Positions 24,440 to 33,297 of a stretch of 64,000 bases of DNA are shown in pieces (the stretch's first letter is position 1; every line of letters begins with the position of its first letter). Under the pieces are notes generated by a model. It made no database searches and was not told the DNA's origin. It worked only from the letters and a program-made list of their open reading frames with translations. The position numbers and the translations under genes are program-made. Source of the DNA: Candidatus Mediterraneibacter stercoripullorum (lineage in GTDB: Bacteria; Bacillota; Clostridia; Lachnospirales; Lachnospiraceae); contig DXCZ01000120.1 in assembly GCA_019115765.1 (NCBI GenBank), positions 1-64,000 of the forward strand, in the 5' to 3' direction.

Positions 24440-26299
24440 GTGAGAAAATTAGCATTAAGTGATGAAATATTACTAAAGATTGAGAAACCTGCCCGCTACA
24501 TCGGAGGCGAGGTAAACGCGGTCATGAAAGACGAGGAAAAGGTGGATATCCGTTTCGCTATGTGTTTTCCGGACGTTTATGAAATCGGGATGTCCCATCT
24601 CGGAATCCAGATCCTGTATGACATGTTCAACCGCCGGGAAGACGTATGGTGCGAACGGGTGTATTCTCCGTGGCATGACCTTGATCAGGTAATGAGGGAT
24701 GAGAACATCCCTCTTTTTGCGCTGGAATCCCAGGATCCGGTCAGAAAGTTTGATTTCCTGGGCATTACCATTCAGTTTGAGATGTGTTATACCAATATTC
24801 TTCAGATCCTGGATTTGAGCCATATCCCGCTCCATGCAGCGGATCGTACAGAGGAGGATCCTATTGTGATCGGAGGCGGCCCCTGCGCGTACAATCCGGA
24901 GCCGTTGGCGGAGTTTTTCGATATCTTTTATATCGGAGAAGGAGAGACTGTGTACGATCAGCTTCTGGATCTGTATAAAGAATGGAAGAAATCCGGACAG
25001 AGCCGGATCCGGTTCCTGGAGCAGGCGGCGGAGATCCCGGGCCTTTATGTTCCTATGTTTTATAATGTTGACTACAATGAAGACGGAACTTTAAGGTCAT
25101 TTACACCTAATAACACTCATGCTCCGGAGAAGGTAAAGAAGCAGGTTGTCACTGGAGTGACAGAAGCTCCTTATCCCATGTCTCCGGTGGTTCCATTTAT
25201 CAAGGCTACTCAGGACCGGGTGGTGCTGGAGATACAGAGAGGCTGTATCCGTGGCTGCCGTTTCTGTCAGGCGGGAATGATCTACCGGCCGACGCGTGAG
25301 AGAAATGTTGACAAACTGAAAGAGTATGCACGCACTATGCTGAAAAATACCGGGCATGAAGAGATTTCCCTGAGTTCCTTAAGTTCCAGCGATTACTCTG
25401 AATTGAAGGAGCTGGTCCTGTTTCTGATTGACGAGTTCCGCGAGAAAGGAATCAATATCTCTCTTCCATCTCTGCGCATCGATGCCTTTTCTCTCGATGT
25501 CATGAGCCGGGTACAAGATGTACGTAAGAGCAGTCTGACATTTGCTCCGGAGGCAGGATCACAGAGGATGCGTGATGTGATCAATAAGGGACTGACAGAG
25601 GAAGACATACTGGAAGGGGCTGGTCAGGCTTTTGAAGGCGGCTGGACGAAGGTAAAGCTGTACTTTATGCTCGGACTGCCTACAGAGACTGAAGAGGATA
25701 TGAGGGAAATCGCGCGGCTTTCTGACCGGGTTGCACGGCGGTATTATGAGATCCCGAAGGAACAGCGCCACGGGAAATGCCAGATCACAGCAAGTTCTTC
25801 TTTCTTTGTGCCGAAGCCATTTACGCCGTTCCAGTGGGCGCCCATGTATACGGCTGATGAATATGTACGGAGAGCCGCTGTCGTGAAACATGAGTTTCAG
25901 GAACAGCTGAACCGGAAAAGCCTGAGGTATAACTGGCATGACGCGGAGACCACGGTTCTGGAGGGGGTAATGGCCAGGGGCGACCGGAGAATCGGCCGGG
26001 TCATCGAAGAGGCTTACAGGCTTGGATGCCTTTTTGACTCATGGACAGAGAGTTTCCACAATGAACGGTGGATGAAGGCGTTTGAAAATACTGGTGTGGA
26101 TATTGCTTTTTATAATCTCAGAGAACGGGCGGAGGACGAGCTCTTCCCCTGGGATTTCATTGATATTGGTGTGAGCAGGAAATTCCTGCGCAGAGAATGG
26201 GACAAGGCTATGGAAGGACAGGTCACGCCGAACTGCCGGATGCAATGTTCCGGCTGCGGTGCGGCGTCATTCGGAGGAGGTGTCTGTTATGAAGGCTAG
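24440..26299 (+). CDS. TIGR03960 family B12-binding-type radical SAM protein
   Basis: A 619-residue radical SAM protein. The N-terminal domain (YIGGEVNAVMKDEEKVDIRF, PDVYEIGMSHLGIQILYD) resembles B12-binding domains; the cluster motif is in QRGCIRGCRFCQAG; the core continues with LSLSSLSSSDY, PSLRIDAF and KLYFMLGLPTETEED. A cysteine-rich tail (CRMQCSGCGAASFGGGVC) could bind a further metal. The family is paired with the DUF2344 gene next door and RNase G, and its substrate is unknown. GTG 24440 is supported by AAAGGTG eight bases upstream. Confidence 0.92.
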   Translation: MRKLALSDEILLKIEKPARYIGGEVNAVMKDEEKVDIRFAMCFPDVYEIGMSHLGIQILYDMFNRREDVWCERVYSPWHDLDQVMRDENIPLFALESQDPVRKFDFLGITIQFEMCYTNILQILDLSHIPLHAADRTEEDPIVIGGGPCAYNPEPLAEFFDIFYIGEGETVYDQLLDLYKEWKKSGQSRIRFLEQAAEIPGLYVPMFYNVDYNEDGTLRSFTPNNTHAPEKVKKQVVTGVTEAPYPMSPVVPFIKATQDRVVLEIQRGCIRGCRFCQAGMIYRPTRERNVDKLKEYARTMLKNTGHEEISLSSLSSSDYSELKELVLFLIDEFREKGINISLPSLRIDAFSLDVMSRVQDVRKSSLTFAPEAGSQRMRDVINKGLTEEDILEGAGQAFEGGWTKVKLYFMLGLPTETEEDMREIARLSDRVARRYYEIPKEQRHGKCQITASSSFFVPKPFTPFQWAPMYTADEYVRRAAVVKHEFQEQLNRKSLRYNWHDAETTVLEGVMARGDRRIGRVIEEAYRLGCLFDSWTESFHNERWMKAFENTGVDIAFYNLRERAEDELFPWDFIDIGVSRKFLRREWDKAMEGQVTPNCRMQCSGCGAASFGGGVCYEG

Positions 26300-27035
26300 A
26301 ATTAAGTTCAGAAAATACGGCGCACTGCGCTTCATCGGACATCTGGATGTAATGCGTTTCTTCCAGAAGGTCATGCGCAGAGCAGAGATTCCCATAGCAT
26401 TTACAGGCGGATACAGCCCGCACATGATCATGTCTTTCGCCAGCCCTCTCGGAATCGGACTGAGCAGTGATGGCGAGTATTTCGATATCGAACTGATAGA
26501 ACCGGTGGAAAGCGAAGATGCGGTCCGAAGGATGAATGAAGCCTGCGTGGAAGGTATCGAGGTCGTCAGTATCCGCCAGATCGCTGAGGAGAAGAAGATG
26601 ACGGGGATGACTATTCTCGCCGGCGCGGATTATCTGGTAAGTATAAAGGAAGAGGCCCTGCCTGATGGGTGGCAGGATCAGTTCCGTATATTCATGGAAC
26701 AGTCTGAGATCAGGATAGTGAAGCAGACCAAGCGCAGTGAGACGGAAGTAGATATCCGTCCCATGATCTGGAAATGGGAGATCCGTGGGGACAAGATCTA
26801 TCTACAGGTGGCTTCCGGAAGTGCGCAGAATCTGAAGCCGGATCTGGTCATGGAGGCGTTCGTCAGGTTCCTTGAGGAACGCGGAGATTATCGCGGGAAC
26901 GGCGGAACATCACCCCTTGAAACAGGAGCTTTCGGATATCACAGGCTTGAGATGTACGCCGATATGGGAGAGAATGGTGAGCGGAAGCTGCTCACGCTGG
27001 AATCCCTGGGCAAGGATATGAAAAAGACCGAATAA
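26289..27035 (+). CDS. TIGR03936/DUF2344 family protein
   Basis: A 248-residue partner of the preceding radical SAM protein. Signature segments are MKARIKFRKYGALRFIGHLDVMRFF, RRAEIPIAFTGGYSPHMIMSFASPLGIG and SDGEYFDIEL. In other genomes it may be fused to the radical SAM protein. Its function is unknown; the pair is probably an RNA- or protein-modifying system. ATG 26289 lies behind GGAGGAGGTG and overlaps the upstream gene by 11 bases; a longer frame from 26259 is less likely. Confidence 0.92.
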   Translation: MKARIKFRKYGALRFIGHLDVMRFFQKVMRRAEIPIAFTGGYSPHMIMSFASPLGIGLSSDGEYFDIELIEPVESEDAVRRMNEACVEGIEVVSIRQIAEEKKMTGMTILAGADYLVSIKEEALPDGWQDQFRIFMEQSEIRIVKQTKRSETEVDIRPMIWKWEIRGDKIYLQVASGSAQNLKPDLVMEAFVRFLEERGDYRGNGGTSPLETGAFGYHRLEMYADMGENGERKLLTLESLGKDMKKTE

Positions 27036-27096
27036 GCTGCTGATAGCTGCCAATCGATTGTTCCAGGAACTGGCTGTATAAAAGTGAGGGAGTAAG

Positions 27097-28287
27097 ATGA
27101 AGCGAAAAATCCTTATGGAAAATACAGGTGGACAGATAAGAACTTTTTTTCTTGAAGATGATGATATCGTTGAGATCCACTGTGCTGCTGCCGAAGAAGT
27201 TGAAAAGGACAGACATGCCCTTGGAGACATCTATGTCGGAAGGGTTAAGAATATCGTACAGAATATTGGCGCTGCATTCATCGAGATCGCACCCGGAATA
27301 AACTGCTACTATGATATGAAGGAAGCGGATCATGCTGTCTTCACAAAGAAAGCAGGCCGAAAGTCTCTGTGTATTGGAGATGAGCTTGTCGTTCAGATCA
27401 GCAAGGAGGCAGTAAAGACAAAGGCGCCTACTGTAACCGGAAACTTAAGTTTTTCCGGTCGTTTTGCTGTGTTGACCCACGGTAATACCAGGATCGGCGT
27501 ATCCTCAAAAATTCCGAAAAAAATACGGGATGAGTACAAAGACAGGCTGAAATCCTGGCAGAATGACAGCTTTGGGATCATTGTCCGGACGAATGCCAGG
27601 GACGTTCCTTTTGAGGCAGTTTTAGATGAGTTATCTACACTCCGGCGGGAATATGAAAAAGTAATCTACAGCGCTCCTACGCGGGTGTGTTTCTCCTGTC
27701 TGAAAGCCGCCCCTCCCTCCTATATATCTGACCTGAAGAATGTCTATATGGATGGAATGGAAGAAATCGTAATAGAGGGCAAAGAACTGTATACAAGAAT
27801 ACAAAAATATTTTGAAGCAGAACTGCCGGATAAGAAAGAACTGCTCCGTCTGTACGATGATTCATTTCCTCTCTGTAAACTGTACAGTACAGACACGGCT
27901 CTTGAAAAAGCGCTAAGTGAAAAAGCATGGCTGAAGCATGGAGGTTATCTTGTGATTCAGCCCACGGAGGCCCTGACTGTGATAGATGTAAACTCCGGCA
28001 AGAACATAAGCAAAGGAAGAAATGAGGAAGGCATCATGAAGATCAATTTGGAGGCAGCACACGAAGCTGCCAGACAGATCCGCCTCCGTAATCTTTCCGG
28101 TATCATCATCATTGACTTTATTAATATGGATGTAGAGGAAAATATTAACACACTGCTCAGAGAGTTTCGCGGATTTCTGTCTGAAGATCCTATTCAGACA
28201 ACTCTGGTCGACATCACTCCTCTGAATCTGGTTGAAGTGACAAGGAAAAAAGTACACCGGCCTCTGTATGAACAGGTCGGTTTATAA
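27097..28287 (+). CDS. rng: Ribonuclease G/E family protein, short form
   Basis: A 396-residue endoribonuclease. The S1-type RNA-binding region is at about 35-125 (GDIYVGRVKNIVQNIGAAFIEI). The catalytic DNase-I-like site VIDVNSGKNISKGR and IIIIDFINM supplies both magnesium-binding aspartates. It ends at RKKVHRPLYEQVGL, before the CPxC zinc-link and small domain of E. coli RNase G and E, so it lacks the usual tetramer zinc link. An unusual CFSC pair lies at about 202-205. It is expected to act in rRNA maturation and mRNA decay. Adjacent to the L21 operon in most Clostridia, here separated by three genes. Confidence 0.9.
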   Translation: MKRKILMENTGGQIRTFFLEDDDIVEIHCAAAEEVEKDRHALGDIYVGRVKNIVQNIGAAFIEIAPGINCYYDMKEADHAVFTKKAGRKSLCIGDELVVQISKEAVKTKAPTVTGNLSFSGRFAVLTHGNTRIGVSSKIPKKIRDEYKDRLKSWQNDSFGIIVRTNARDVPFEAVLDELSTLRREYEKVIYSAPTRVCFSCLKAAPPSYISDLKNVYMDGMEEIVIEGKELYTRIQKYFEAELPDKKELLRLYDDSFPLCKLYSTDTALEKALSEKAWLKHGGYLVIQPTEALTVIDVNSGKNISKGRNEEGIMKINLEAAHEAARQIRLRNLSGIIIIDFINMDVEENINTLLREFRGFLSEDPIQTTLVDITPLNLVEVTRKKVHRPLYEQVGL

Positions 28288-28313
28288 AAATAACATAGAA
28301 AGAAGTGTGCCAA

Positions 28314-28793
28314 TTGAGCAAAAAAGAACTTAAGACCAATGCCATGCGTATCCTGGATAAAAATAAAATCCCTTATGAATATCAGACTTATGAATGTGAT
28401 GAATTTATCGACGGCATCACAGTGGCTGATAAGATCGGCCTGCCTCATGAACAGGTTTATAAGACGCTGGTAACAACAGGAAGGAGCGGACAGCACTATG
28501 TCTTCGTCCTTCCCATTGCCGCCGAACTGGATTTGAAGAAAGCAGCAAGAGCAGTGGGCGAGAAGTCAGTGGAGATGCTTCATGTAAAGGACATCACTGC
28601 GGTTACCGGATATGTCCGAGGCGGCTGTACAGCTATCGGGATGAAGAAACAGTTTCCAACGATTATTGATGAGAGTGCCGGTCTATTTGATCATATATAT
28701 GTCAGCGGAGGCAAATTAGGAATGCAGATCCGGCTTGCTCCCAATGATCTGAAAAGAGTTTCCCAGGCGGAATATAGGGACATTACTGTTTGA
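28314..28793 (+). CDS. ybaK: YbaK family Cys-tRNA(Pro) deacylase
   Basis: A 159-residue YbaK/EbsC-type editing enzyme that removes cysteine mischarged to tRNA-Pro. Seen: YECDEFIDGITVADKIGLP, QVYKTLVTTG, the conserved VGEKSVEMLHVKDITAVTGYVRGGCTAIG split over residues 85-115, and the catalytic-loop lysine in VYKTL. TTG 28314 is my preferred start; GTG 28305 is in frame but has its ribosome site too close. It follows rng by 26 bases. Confidence 0.88.
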   Translation: MSKKELKTNAMRILDKNKIPYEYQTYECDEFIDGITVADKIGLPHEQVYKTLVTTGRSGQHYVFVLPIAAELDLKKAARAVGEKSVEMLHVKDITAVTGYVRGGCTAIGMKKQFPTIIDESAGLFDHIYVSGGKLGMQIRLAPNDLKRVSQAEYRDITV

Positions 28794-28803
28794 AAAATTA
28801 TCA

Positions 28804-28832
28804 TTTACAACACGGCTTTCAGGCGCTATAAT
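28804..28832 (+). promoter_or_regulatory. Promoter for the aspartate kinase transcript
   Basis: TTTACA (28804-28809), 17 bases, a perfect TATAAT (28827-28832). Transcription should start near 28839. Confidence 0.8.
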
Positions 28833-28838
28833 ATTGAT

Positions 28839-28990
28839 TCGAGAGTGCAGACTCTCCGGAATATCTGCGTCCGGTTGGAGCAGATATTCCGGAGTGGCAA
28901 TACAGAAATAAGAACACCAGAACCGATCAGGGGCATCTGTTTTGTGTTGTTTTATGATTTTATGGATTACGTTTGGAGGAACAGATAAGA
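28839..28990 (+). promoter_or_regulatory. Structured leader of about 150 bases before the aspartate kinase
   Basis: The leader begins with a hairpin GAGAGT/ACTCTC (28841-28846 with 28851-28856). The right arm shares three bases with a second, much stronger 15-pair stem (28854-28868 with 28880-28894), so the two compete. After this, AACAC-CAGA (28913-28921) can pair with TCTG (28936-28939) and GTGTT (28944-28948), followed by T-rich sequence. This is the layout of an attenuator or riboswitch. I do not see the conserved core of the lysine riboswitch, T-box or any other class I know. Confidence 0.5.
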
Positions 28991-30310
28991 ATGAAAAAAG
29001 TGGTAAAGTTCGGCGGAAGCTCTCTGGCAAGCGCGGAACAGTTTAAAAAAGTTGGCGCTATTATCCGTGAGGATGAAGCGAGGAGGTATGTGGTACCCTC
29101 TGCTCCGGGAAAGAGATTTTCCAGTGATACAAAGGTAACGGATATGCTTTATGCATGCTATGCTTCTGCGGAGCAAGAGGAAGATTTTTCGGAGCAGCTG
29201 GATCGTATCCATGAGAGATACCAGGAGATCATCAACGGGCTGGGACTGAAATTCTCCCTGGATCAGGACTTTGAGATTATCAGGAAGAACTTCACTGAGA
29301 AGGCAGGGAAGGATTATGCTGCATCCAGAGGTGAGTATCTCAATGGAAAGGTAATGGCAGCTTATCTGGAATTTCCTTTTATAGATGCTGCTGAAGTCGT
29401 TCGGTTCAATGAGGATGGAACTTTCAACGAAGAAGTGACCAATGAACTTCTCTCTGCCAGACTTGCCGATATGGAATATGCAGTGATCCCGGGCTTTTAC
29501 GGCGCAAAGGAAGACGGTACAGTAGTTACATTTTCCAGAGGAGGATCCGATGTCAGCGGCTCTCTCGTAGCTCTGGCAGTAGGCGCTGACATATATGAGA
29601 ACTGGACGGATGTATCTGGTTTCCTGATCGCTGATCCGAGGATCGTGAAGAATCCAAAGTCAATTGAGACAATTACTTATAAAGAACTCAGGGAGCTGTC
29701 CTATATGGGCGCCAGCGTTCTTCATGAAGACGCGATCTTCCCGGTGAGAAAGGCCGGTATCCCCATCAATATCCGGAATACCAATGCTCCTCAGGATAAG
29801 GGAACTCTGATCGTGGAGGGAACATGCCGCAAACCGAAATACACTATCACAGGAATTGCCGGAACGGACGGATTTGCAGCTATCACAGTTGAAAAGGCGA
29901 TGATGAACTCAGAGGTTGGGTTCTGTCGGAAAGTCCTTCAGGTGTTTGAGGACAATGGGGTGTCTATCGAGCATATGCCTTCAGGGATCGATACCATGAC
30001 AATCTTTGTTCATCAGAATGCTTTTGAGGAAAAAGAGCAGAAGATCCTGGCAGGGATCCATAAAGAGGTCAGTCCGGATCATATTGAACTGGAGACAGAC
30101 CTGGCTCTTATCGCTGTCGTGGGAAGAGGCATGAAATCGACAAGAGGAACGGCGGGTCGGATCTTTTCCGCTCTTGCCCACGCTCACATAAATGTCAAGA
30201 TGATCGATCAGGGATCCAGTGAGCTGAATATTATCATAGGTGTGCGGCATGAAGACTTTAAAAATGCGATCCGTGCTTTATACGAGATCTTCGTACTGAC
30301 ACAGATCTGA
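28991..30310 (+). CDS. Aspartate kinase
   Basis: A 439-residue aspartokinase, which starts lysine, threonine and methionine synthesis from aspartate. Kinase motifs: VVKFGGSSLAS at the N-terminus, FSRGGSDVSGSL, and GASVLHEDAIFPVRKAGIPI. Two C-terminal ACT regions follow (AAITVEKAMMNSEVGF; ALIAVVGRGMKSTRG), the place of feedback binding. ATG 28991 has GGAGG at 28975-28979, eleven bases away. It has its own promoter and a structured leader, so it is likely controlled by an amino-acid signal. Its position inside the rng-rplU neighbourhood is unusual. Confidence 0.93.
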   Translation: MKKVVKFGGSSLASAEQFKKVGAIIREDEARRYVVPSAPGKRFSSDTKVTDMLYACYASAEQEEDFSEQLDRIHERYQEIINGLGLKFSLDQDFEIIRKNFTEKAGKDYAASRGEYLNGKVMAAYLEFPFIDAAEVVRFNEDGTFNEEVTNELLSARLADMEYAVIPGFYGAKEDGTVVTFSRGGSDVSGSLVALAVGADIYENWTDVSGFLIADPRIVKNPKSIETITYKELRELSYMGASVLHEDAIFPVRKAGIPINIRNTNAPQDKGTLIVEGTCRKPKYTITGIAGTDGFAAITVEKAMMNSEVGFCRKVLQVFEDNGVSIEHMPSGIDTMTIFVHQNAFEEKEQKILAGIHKEVSPDHIELETDLALIAVVGRGMKSTRGTAGRIFSALAHAHINVKMIDQGSSELNIIIGVRHEDFKNAIRALYEIFVLTQI

Positions 30311-30331
30311 AAGGACTGACAGAAAAGAGCG

Positions 30332-30751
30332 ATGAACATTTTATTTTTCCTGAAACCGAAGAGTGAGACAGCATATGTCTATGATCACTGCACACTCAGA
30401 CAGGTGTTGGAAACAATGGAATATCACAAATACGCATCCATACCAATGCTGAATAAAACAGGGGAATACGTAGGAACCATAACAGAAGGCGATTTGCTCT
30501 GGGGTATTAAGCGGTATACTAATCTGAACCTGAAAGCTGCTGAGAATATCTTTATACAGGATTTTCCCAGAAAAGCCGACTATGAGGCTGTATCTGCCGG
30601 ATCGGATATGGAGGATCTGGTGAGAAAAGCCATGAATCAGAACTTTGTTCCGGTAGTGGATGATCAGAATAAATTCATCGGGATTATCACCCGGCGCAGT
30701 ATTATAGAATACTGCTATGAAAAGCTGAAAAAAATGGATAAAAACTCTTGA
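30332..30751 (+). CDS. CBS-pair domain protein
   Basis: A 139-residue protein made only of two CBS repeats: YASIPMLNKTGEYVGTITEGDLLW in the first (about 32-55) and FVPVVDDQNKFIGIITRRSII in the second (about 105-125). CBS pairs bind adenosine nucleotides and regulate partner proteins; with no catalytic domain this one may sense ATP/AMP or c-di-AMP. It is 21 bases behind the aspartate kinase and probably in the same transcript. The rplU promoter overlaps its stop codon. Confidence 0.9.
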   Translation: MNILFFLKPKSETAYVYDHCTLRQVLETMEYHKYASIPMLNKTGEYVGTITEGDLLWGIKRYTNLNLKAAENIFIQDFPRKADYEAVSAGSDMEDLVRKAMNQNFVPVVDDQNKFIGIITRRSIIEYCYEKLKKMDKNS

Positions 30752-30777
30752 CGTAATAAAAAATAGTATGCTATACT
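30748..30777 (+). promoter_or_regulatory. Promoter for rplU-prp-rpmA
   Basis: TTGACG (30748-30753), an 18-base spacer and TATACT (30772-30777) with TGC before it (extended -10). The -35 overlaps the stop codon of the CBS gene. Confidence 0.75.
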
Positions 30778-30783
30778 ACAATG

Positions 30784-30864
30784 GTATGCCGCACAATGAG
30801 GTTTTCGAAGCACTGCATCCAGCAGTCACCGCAATTGGCGAGTAATGATAATAGGAGGTGCCAT
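30784..30864 (+). promoter_or_regulatory. Candidate L21 autoregulatory leader
   Basis: About 80 bases between the predicted start and the rplU ATG. Several Firmicutes have an L21 leader RNA of this length here that binds excess L21. Short complementary pieces are visible (GCACTGCATC with GCAGT; TTGGCGA near the ribosome site), but I could not confirm the known consensus by eye. Confidence 0.4.
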
Positions 30865-31173
30865 ATGTACGCGATTATAGCAACAGGTGGTAAACAGTAC
30901 AAAGTAGCTGAAGGCGATATCATTAAAGTAGAGAAACTTGGTGTGGAAGCTGGAGAGACTTATACTTTCGACCAGGTGCTTGCAGTAAACAATGACAAAC
31001 TGATCGTTGGAACTCCGACTGTAGAAGGCGCTACAGTTACAGCTTCCGTGATCGGCGACGGCAAAGCGAAGAAAGTTGTCGTTTACAAGTATAAGAGAAA
31101 AACTGGATACCATAAGAAAAATGGACACAGACAGCAGTATACGGCAGTTAAGATCGACAAGATCAACGCGTAA
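30865..31173 (+). CDS. rplU: 50S ribosomal protein L21
   Basis: A 102-residue L21, a 23S rRNA-binding large-subunit protein. It reads [25 protein letters not shown] at the start (split), with [21 protein letters not shown] as the RNA-binding signature. The start is fixed by AGGAGGTG at 30853-30860; the frame is open further upstream but without a site. It heads the conserved rplU-prp-rpmA operon. Confidence 0.97.
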   Translation: MYAIIATGGKQYKVAEGDIIKVEKLGVEAGETYTFDQVLAVNNDKLIVGTPTVEGATVTASVIGDGKAKKVVVYKYKRKTGYHKKNGHRQQYTAVKIDKINA

Positions 31174-31185
31174 TCGTCTGTTTCG

Positions 31186-31518
31186 ATGATCAGGGTAACC
31201 ATTTATAAGACCGGAAGGCATGAATATATGGGATTTGACGTATCCGGACATGCCGGATATGCCGAAAGCGGTGAAGATATTGTCTGCGCTGCAGTTTCCG
31301 CGTTGGTGATCAATGCCGTGAACTCTATTGAGCGTTTCACGGAGGATGAGACAAGCAGTGTGGCTGACGAAGAGACGGGAGATATGGAATTCCGTTTCAA
31401 ATCTAATCCATCCCATGATGCCCGACTTTTGCTGGATTCCATGATTCTTGGTCTGGAAGCGATAGAAGACAGCGGAGAATACGAATCATACATTGACATT
31501 GTTTTCAAGGAGGTGTAA
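31186..31518 (+). CDS. prp: Ribosomal-processing cysteine protease Prp
   Basis: A 110-residue YsxB/Prp protease. It removes the N-terminal extension of L27, a step essential in Staphylococcus aureus. The catalytic pair is H22 (SGHAGYA) and C34 (EDIVCAAVS), at the same numbers as in the S. aureus enzyme. Its gene sits between those for L21 and its substrate L27, as in other Firmicutes. Start ATG 31186 follows rplU by 12 bases; the ribosome site is weak, which fits low expression relative to the flanking ribosomal genes. Confidence 0.95.
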   Translation: MIRVTIYKTGRHEYMGFDVSGHAGYAESGEDIVCAAVSALVINAVNSIERFTEDETSSVADEETGDMEFRFKSNPSHDARLLLDSMILGLEAIEDSGEYESYIDIVFKEV

Positions 31519-31523
31519 GAACC

Positions 31524-31808
31524 ATGATGAAAATGAATCTTCAGTTTTTTGCTCATAAAAAGGGAGTTGGTTCTACAAAGAACGGACGTGACTCCGAGGC
31601 TAAGAGACTGGGCGCGAAGAGAGCGGACGGACAGTTTGTAAAAGCTGGAAACATCCTTTACAGACAGCGCGGAACAAAGATTCACCCGGGAGTGAATGTT
31701 GGACGCGGTGGAGACGACACTCTGTTTGCACTTGTAGATGGTGTAGTAAGATTTGAAAGAAAAGGAAGAGATAAGAAACAGGTTTCTATCTATCCGGTAG
31801 CTGAATAA
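31524..31808 (+). CDS. rpmA: 50S ribosomal protein L27 with cleavable N-terminus
   Basis: A 94-residue L27, which reaches to the peptidyl transferase centre. It begins [20 protein letters not shown]: the nine residues before A10 are the Firmicute extension removed by Prp, with cleavage expected between F9 and A10. The rest ([34 protein letters not shown]) is typical. AAGGAGGTG at 31508-31516 gives the start at the first of two tandem ATGs. Confidence 0.97.
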   Translation: MMKMNLQFFAHKKGVGSTKNGRDSEAKRLGAKRADGQFVKAGNILYRQRGTKIHPGVNVGRGGDDTLFALVDGVVRFERKGRDKKQVSIYPVAE

Positions 31809-31862
31809 CAGCCGGACTGGAAAGCTCATCCGGAACTTTCGCTAATATACCAGGCAGTTATG

Positions 31863-31890
31863 AGCCCCAGACTTTTGTCTGGGGCTTTTC
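31863..31890 (+). terminator. Terminator after rpmA
   Basis: AGCCCCAGAC (31863-31872) pairs with GTCTGGGGCT (31877-31886) across a TTTT loop and is followed by TTTTC. Confidence 0.85.
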
Positions 31891-31950
31891 TTAAACCAGG
31901 CAATAATAACAGAACTTTGAAACAGAGAATGCAGACAGAAAGGAGAAAAT

Positions 31951-33234
31951 ATGTTCGCAGACAGAGCAAAGATCTATATCAGATCAGGAAAAGGCGGAGA
32001 CGGTCACTGCAGCTTCCGCAGAGAGCTCTATGTCCCCAACGGCGGTCCTGACGGCGGAGACGGCGGAAGAGGAGGAGACCTGATCTTCGAAGTGGATGAA
32101 GGGCTGAACACACTGGCTGATTACCGACATAAGCGCAAGTATGCGGCAGGAGACGGAGAACAGGGCGGGAAACGCCGCTGCCACGGTAAAGATGGAAAAG
32201 ATCTTGTACTCAAGGTCCCGGAAGGAACTGTGATCAAGGAAGCTGTATCGGGGAAAGTGATCGCTGATATGTCCGGTGACAACCGCAGACAGGTAGTGTT
32301 AAAAGGCGGCAAAGGCGGACTCGGAAATCAGCATTTTGCAACAGCTACCATGCAGGTCCCCAAGTATGCCCAACCAGGTCAGCCGGCAAAGGAACTAGAG
32401 GTAAAGCTTGAATTGAAGGTGATCGCTGATGTTGGACTGATCGGTTTCCCGAACGTTGGGAAATCCACTCTTTTATCCCGAGTGACTAATGCAGATCCCA
32501 AGATTGCCAATTATCACTTCACTACATTGAACCCTAATCTGGGAGTGGTGGATCTGGAAGACGCAAAGGGATTTGTTATGGCTGATATCCCGGGGCTGAT
32601 TGAGGGTGCCTCTGAAGGTGTCGGACTGGGACATGAGTTCCTGCGCCATATTGAGCGTACCAAGATGATGATCCATGTGGTTGACGCTGCTGGAACGGAG
32701 GGACGAGACCCGGTTGATGACATTTACAAGATTAACGCTGAGCTGGAAGCCTATAATTCAGATATTGCGAAGCGTCCTCAGGTTATCGCAGCGAATAAGA
32801 CAGATCTGATCTATGATCCCGAAAATGATCCGATCGAGCGGCTGAGAGCAGAATTTGAGCCTAAGGGTATTCCTGTATTTCCTATTTCCGGAGCAACAGG
32901 AAAGGGAATCCGTGAGCTGCTCTATTATGTCAGCTCTCAGCTGGAGAATATGGATGATACTCCGGTTGTGTTCGAGCAGGAGTATTTCCCGGAGGACGAG
33001 CTGATCTATGAGGAGCTGCCATATACCGTTGAGCAGAAAGATGGAATGTATGTTGTAGAAGGACCGAAGATCGAGAAGATGCTGGGATATACGAATCTGG
33101 ATTCAGAGAAGGGATTTGCTTTCTTCCAGAAGTTTCTGAAGGAGACCGGCATACTGGATGATCTTGAGGCTTCAGGAATTCAGGAAGGCGATACAGTTAA
33201 AATGTACGGATTCCAATTTGACTACTATAAATAA
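31951..33234 (+). CDS. obgE: GTPase ObgE/CgtA
   Basis: A 427-residue Obg GTPase that acts in 50S assembly and stress and sporulation signalling. The glycine-rich Obg fold covers about 1-158 (SGKGGDGHCSFRRE, PDGGDGGRGG), the G domain has P-loop GFPNVGKSTLL, DIPGLIEGASEGVGLGHEFLRH (split) and NKTD, and the OCT domain covers the last 80 residues. AAAGGAG precedes the ATG. It is separated from rpmA by a terminator but keeps the usual rplU-rpmA-obg order. Confidence 0.97.
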   Translation: MFADRAKIYIRSGKGGDGHCSFRRELYVPNGGPDGGDGGRGGDLIFEVDEGLNTLADYRHKRKYAAGDGEQGGKRRCHGKDGKDLVLKVPEGTVIKEAVSGKVIADMSGDNRRQVVLKGGKGGLGNQHFATATMQVPKYAQPGQPAKELEVKLELKVIADVGLIGFPNVGKSTLLSRVTNADPKIANYHFTTLNPNLGVVDLEDAKGFVMADIPGLIEGASEGVGLGHEFLRHIERTKMMIHVVDAAGTEGRDPVDDIYKINAELEAYNSDIAKRPQVIAANKTDLIYDPENDPIERLRAEFEPKGIPVFPISGATGKGIRELLYYVSSQLENMDDTPVVFEQEYFPEDELIYEELPYTVEQKDGMYVVEGPKIEKMLGYTNLDSEKGFAFFQKFLKETGILDDLEASGIQEGDTVKMYGFQFDYYK

Positions 33235-33297
33235 CTACTTGTAAAAACCAAATAGAAGATTAAAGCATAAGCAGATTATAACGAAGGAAGTGTATTA

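Noticed and set aside
28839-28990. Lysine riboswitch before the aspartate kinase
   Set aside because: The conserved lysine-aptamer core segments are not visible; only simple hairpins are seen, so I left it unclassified.
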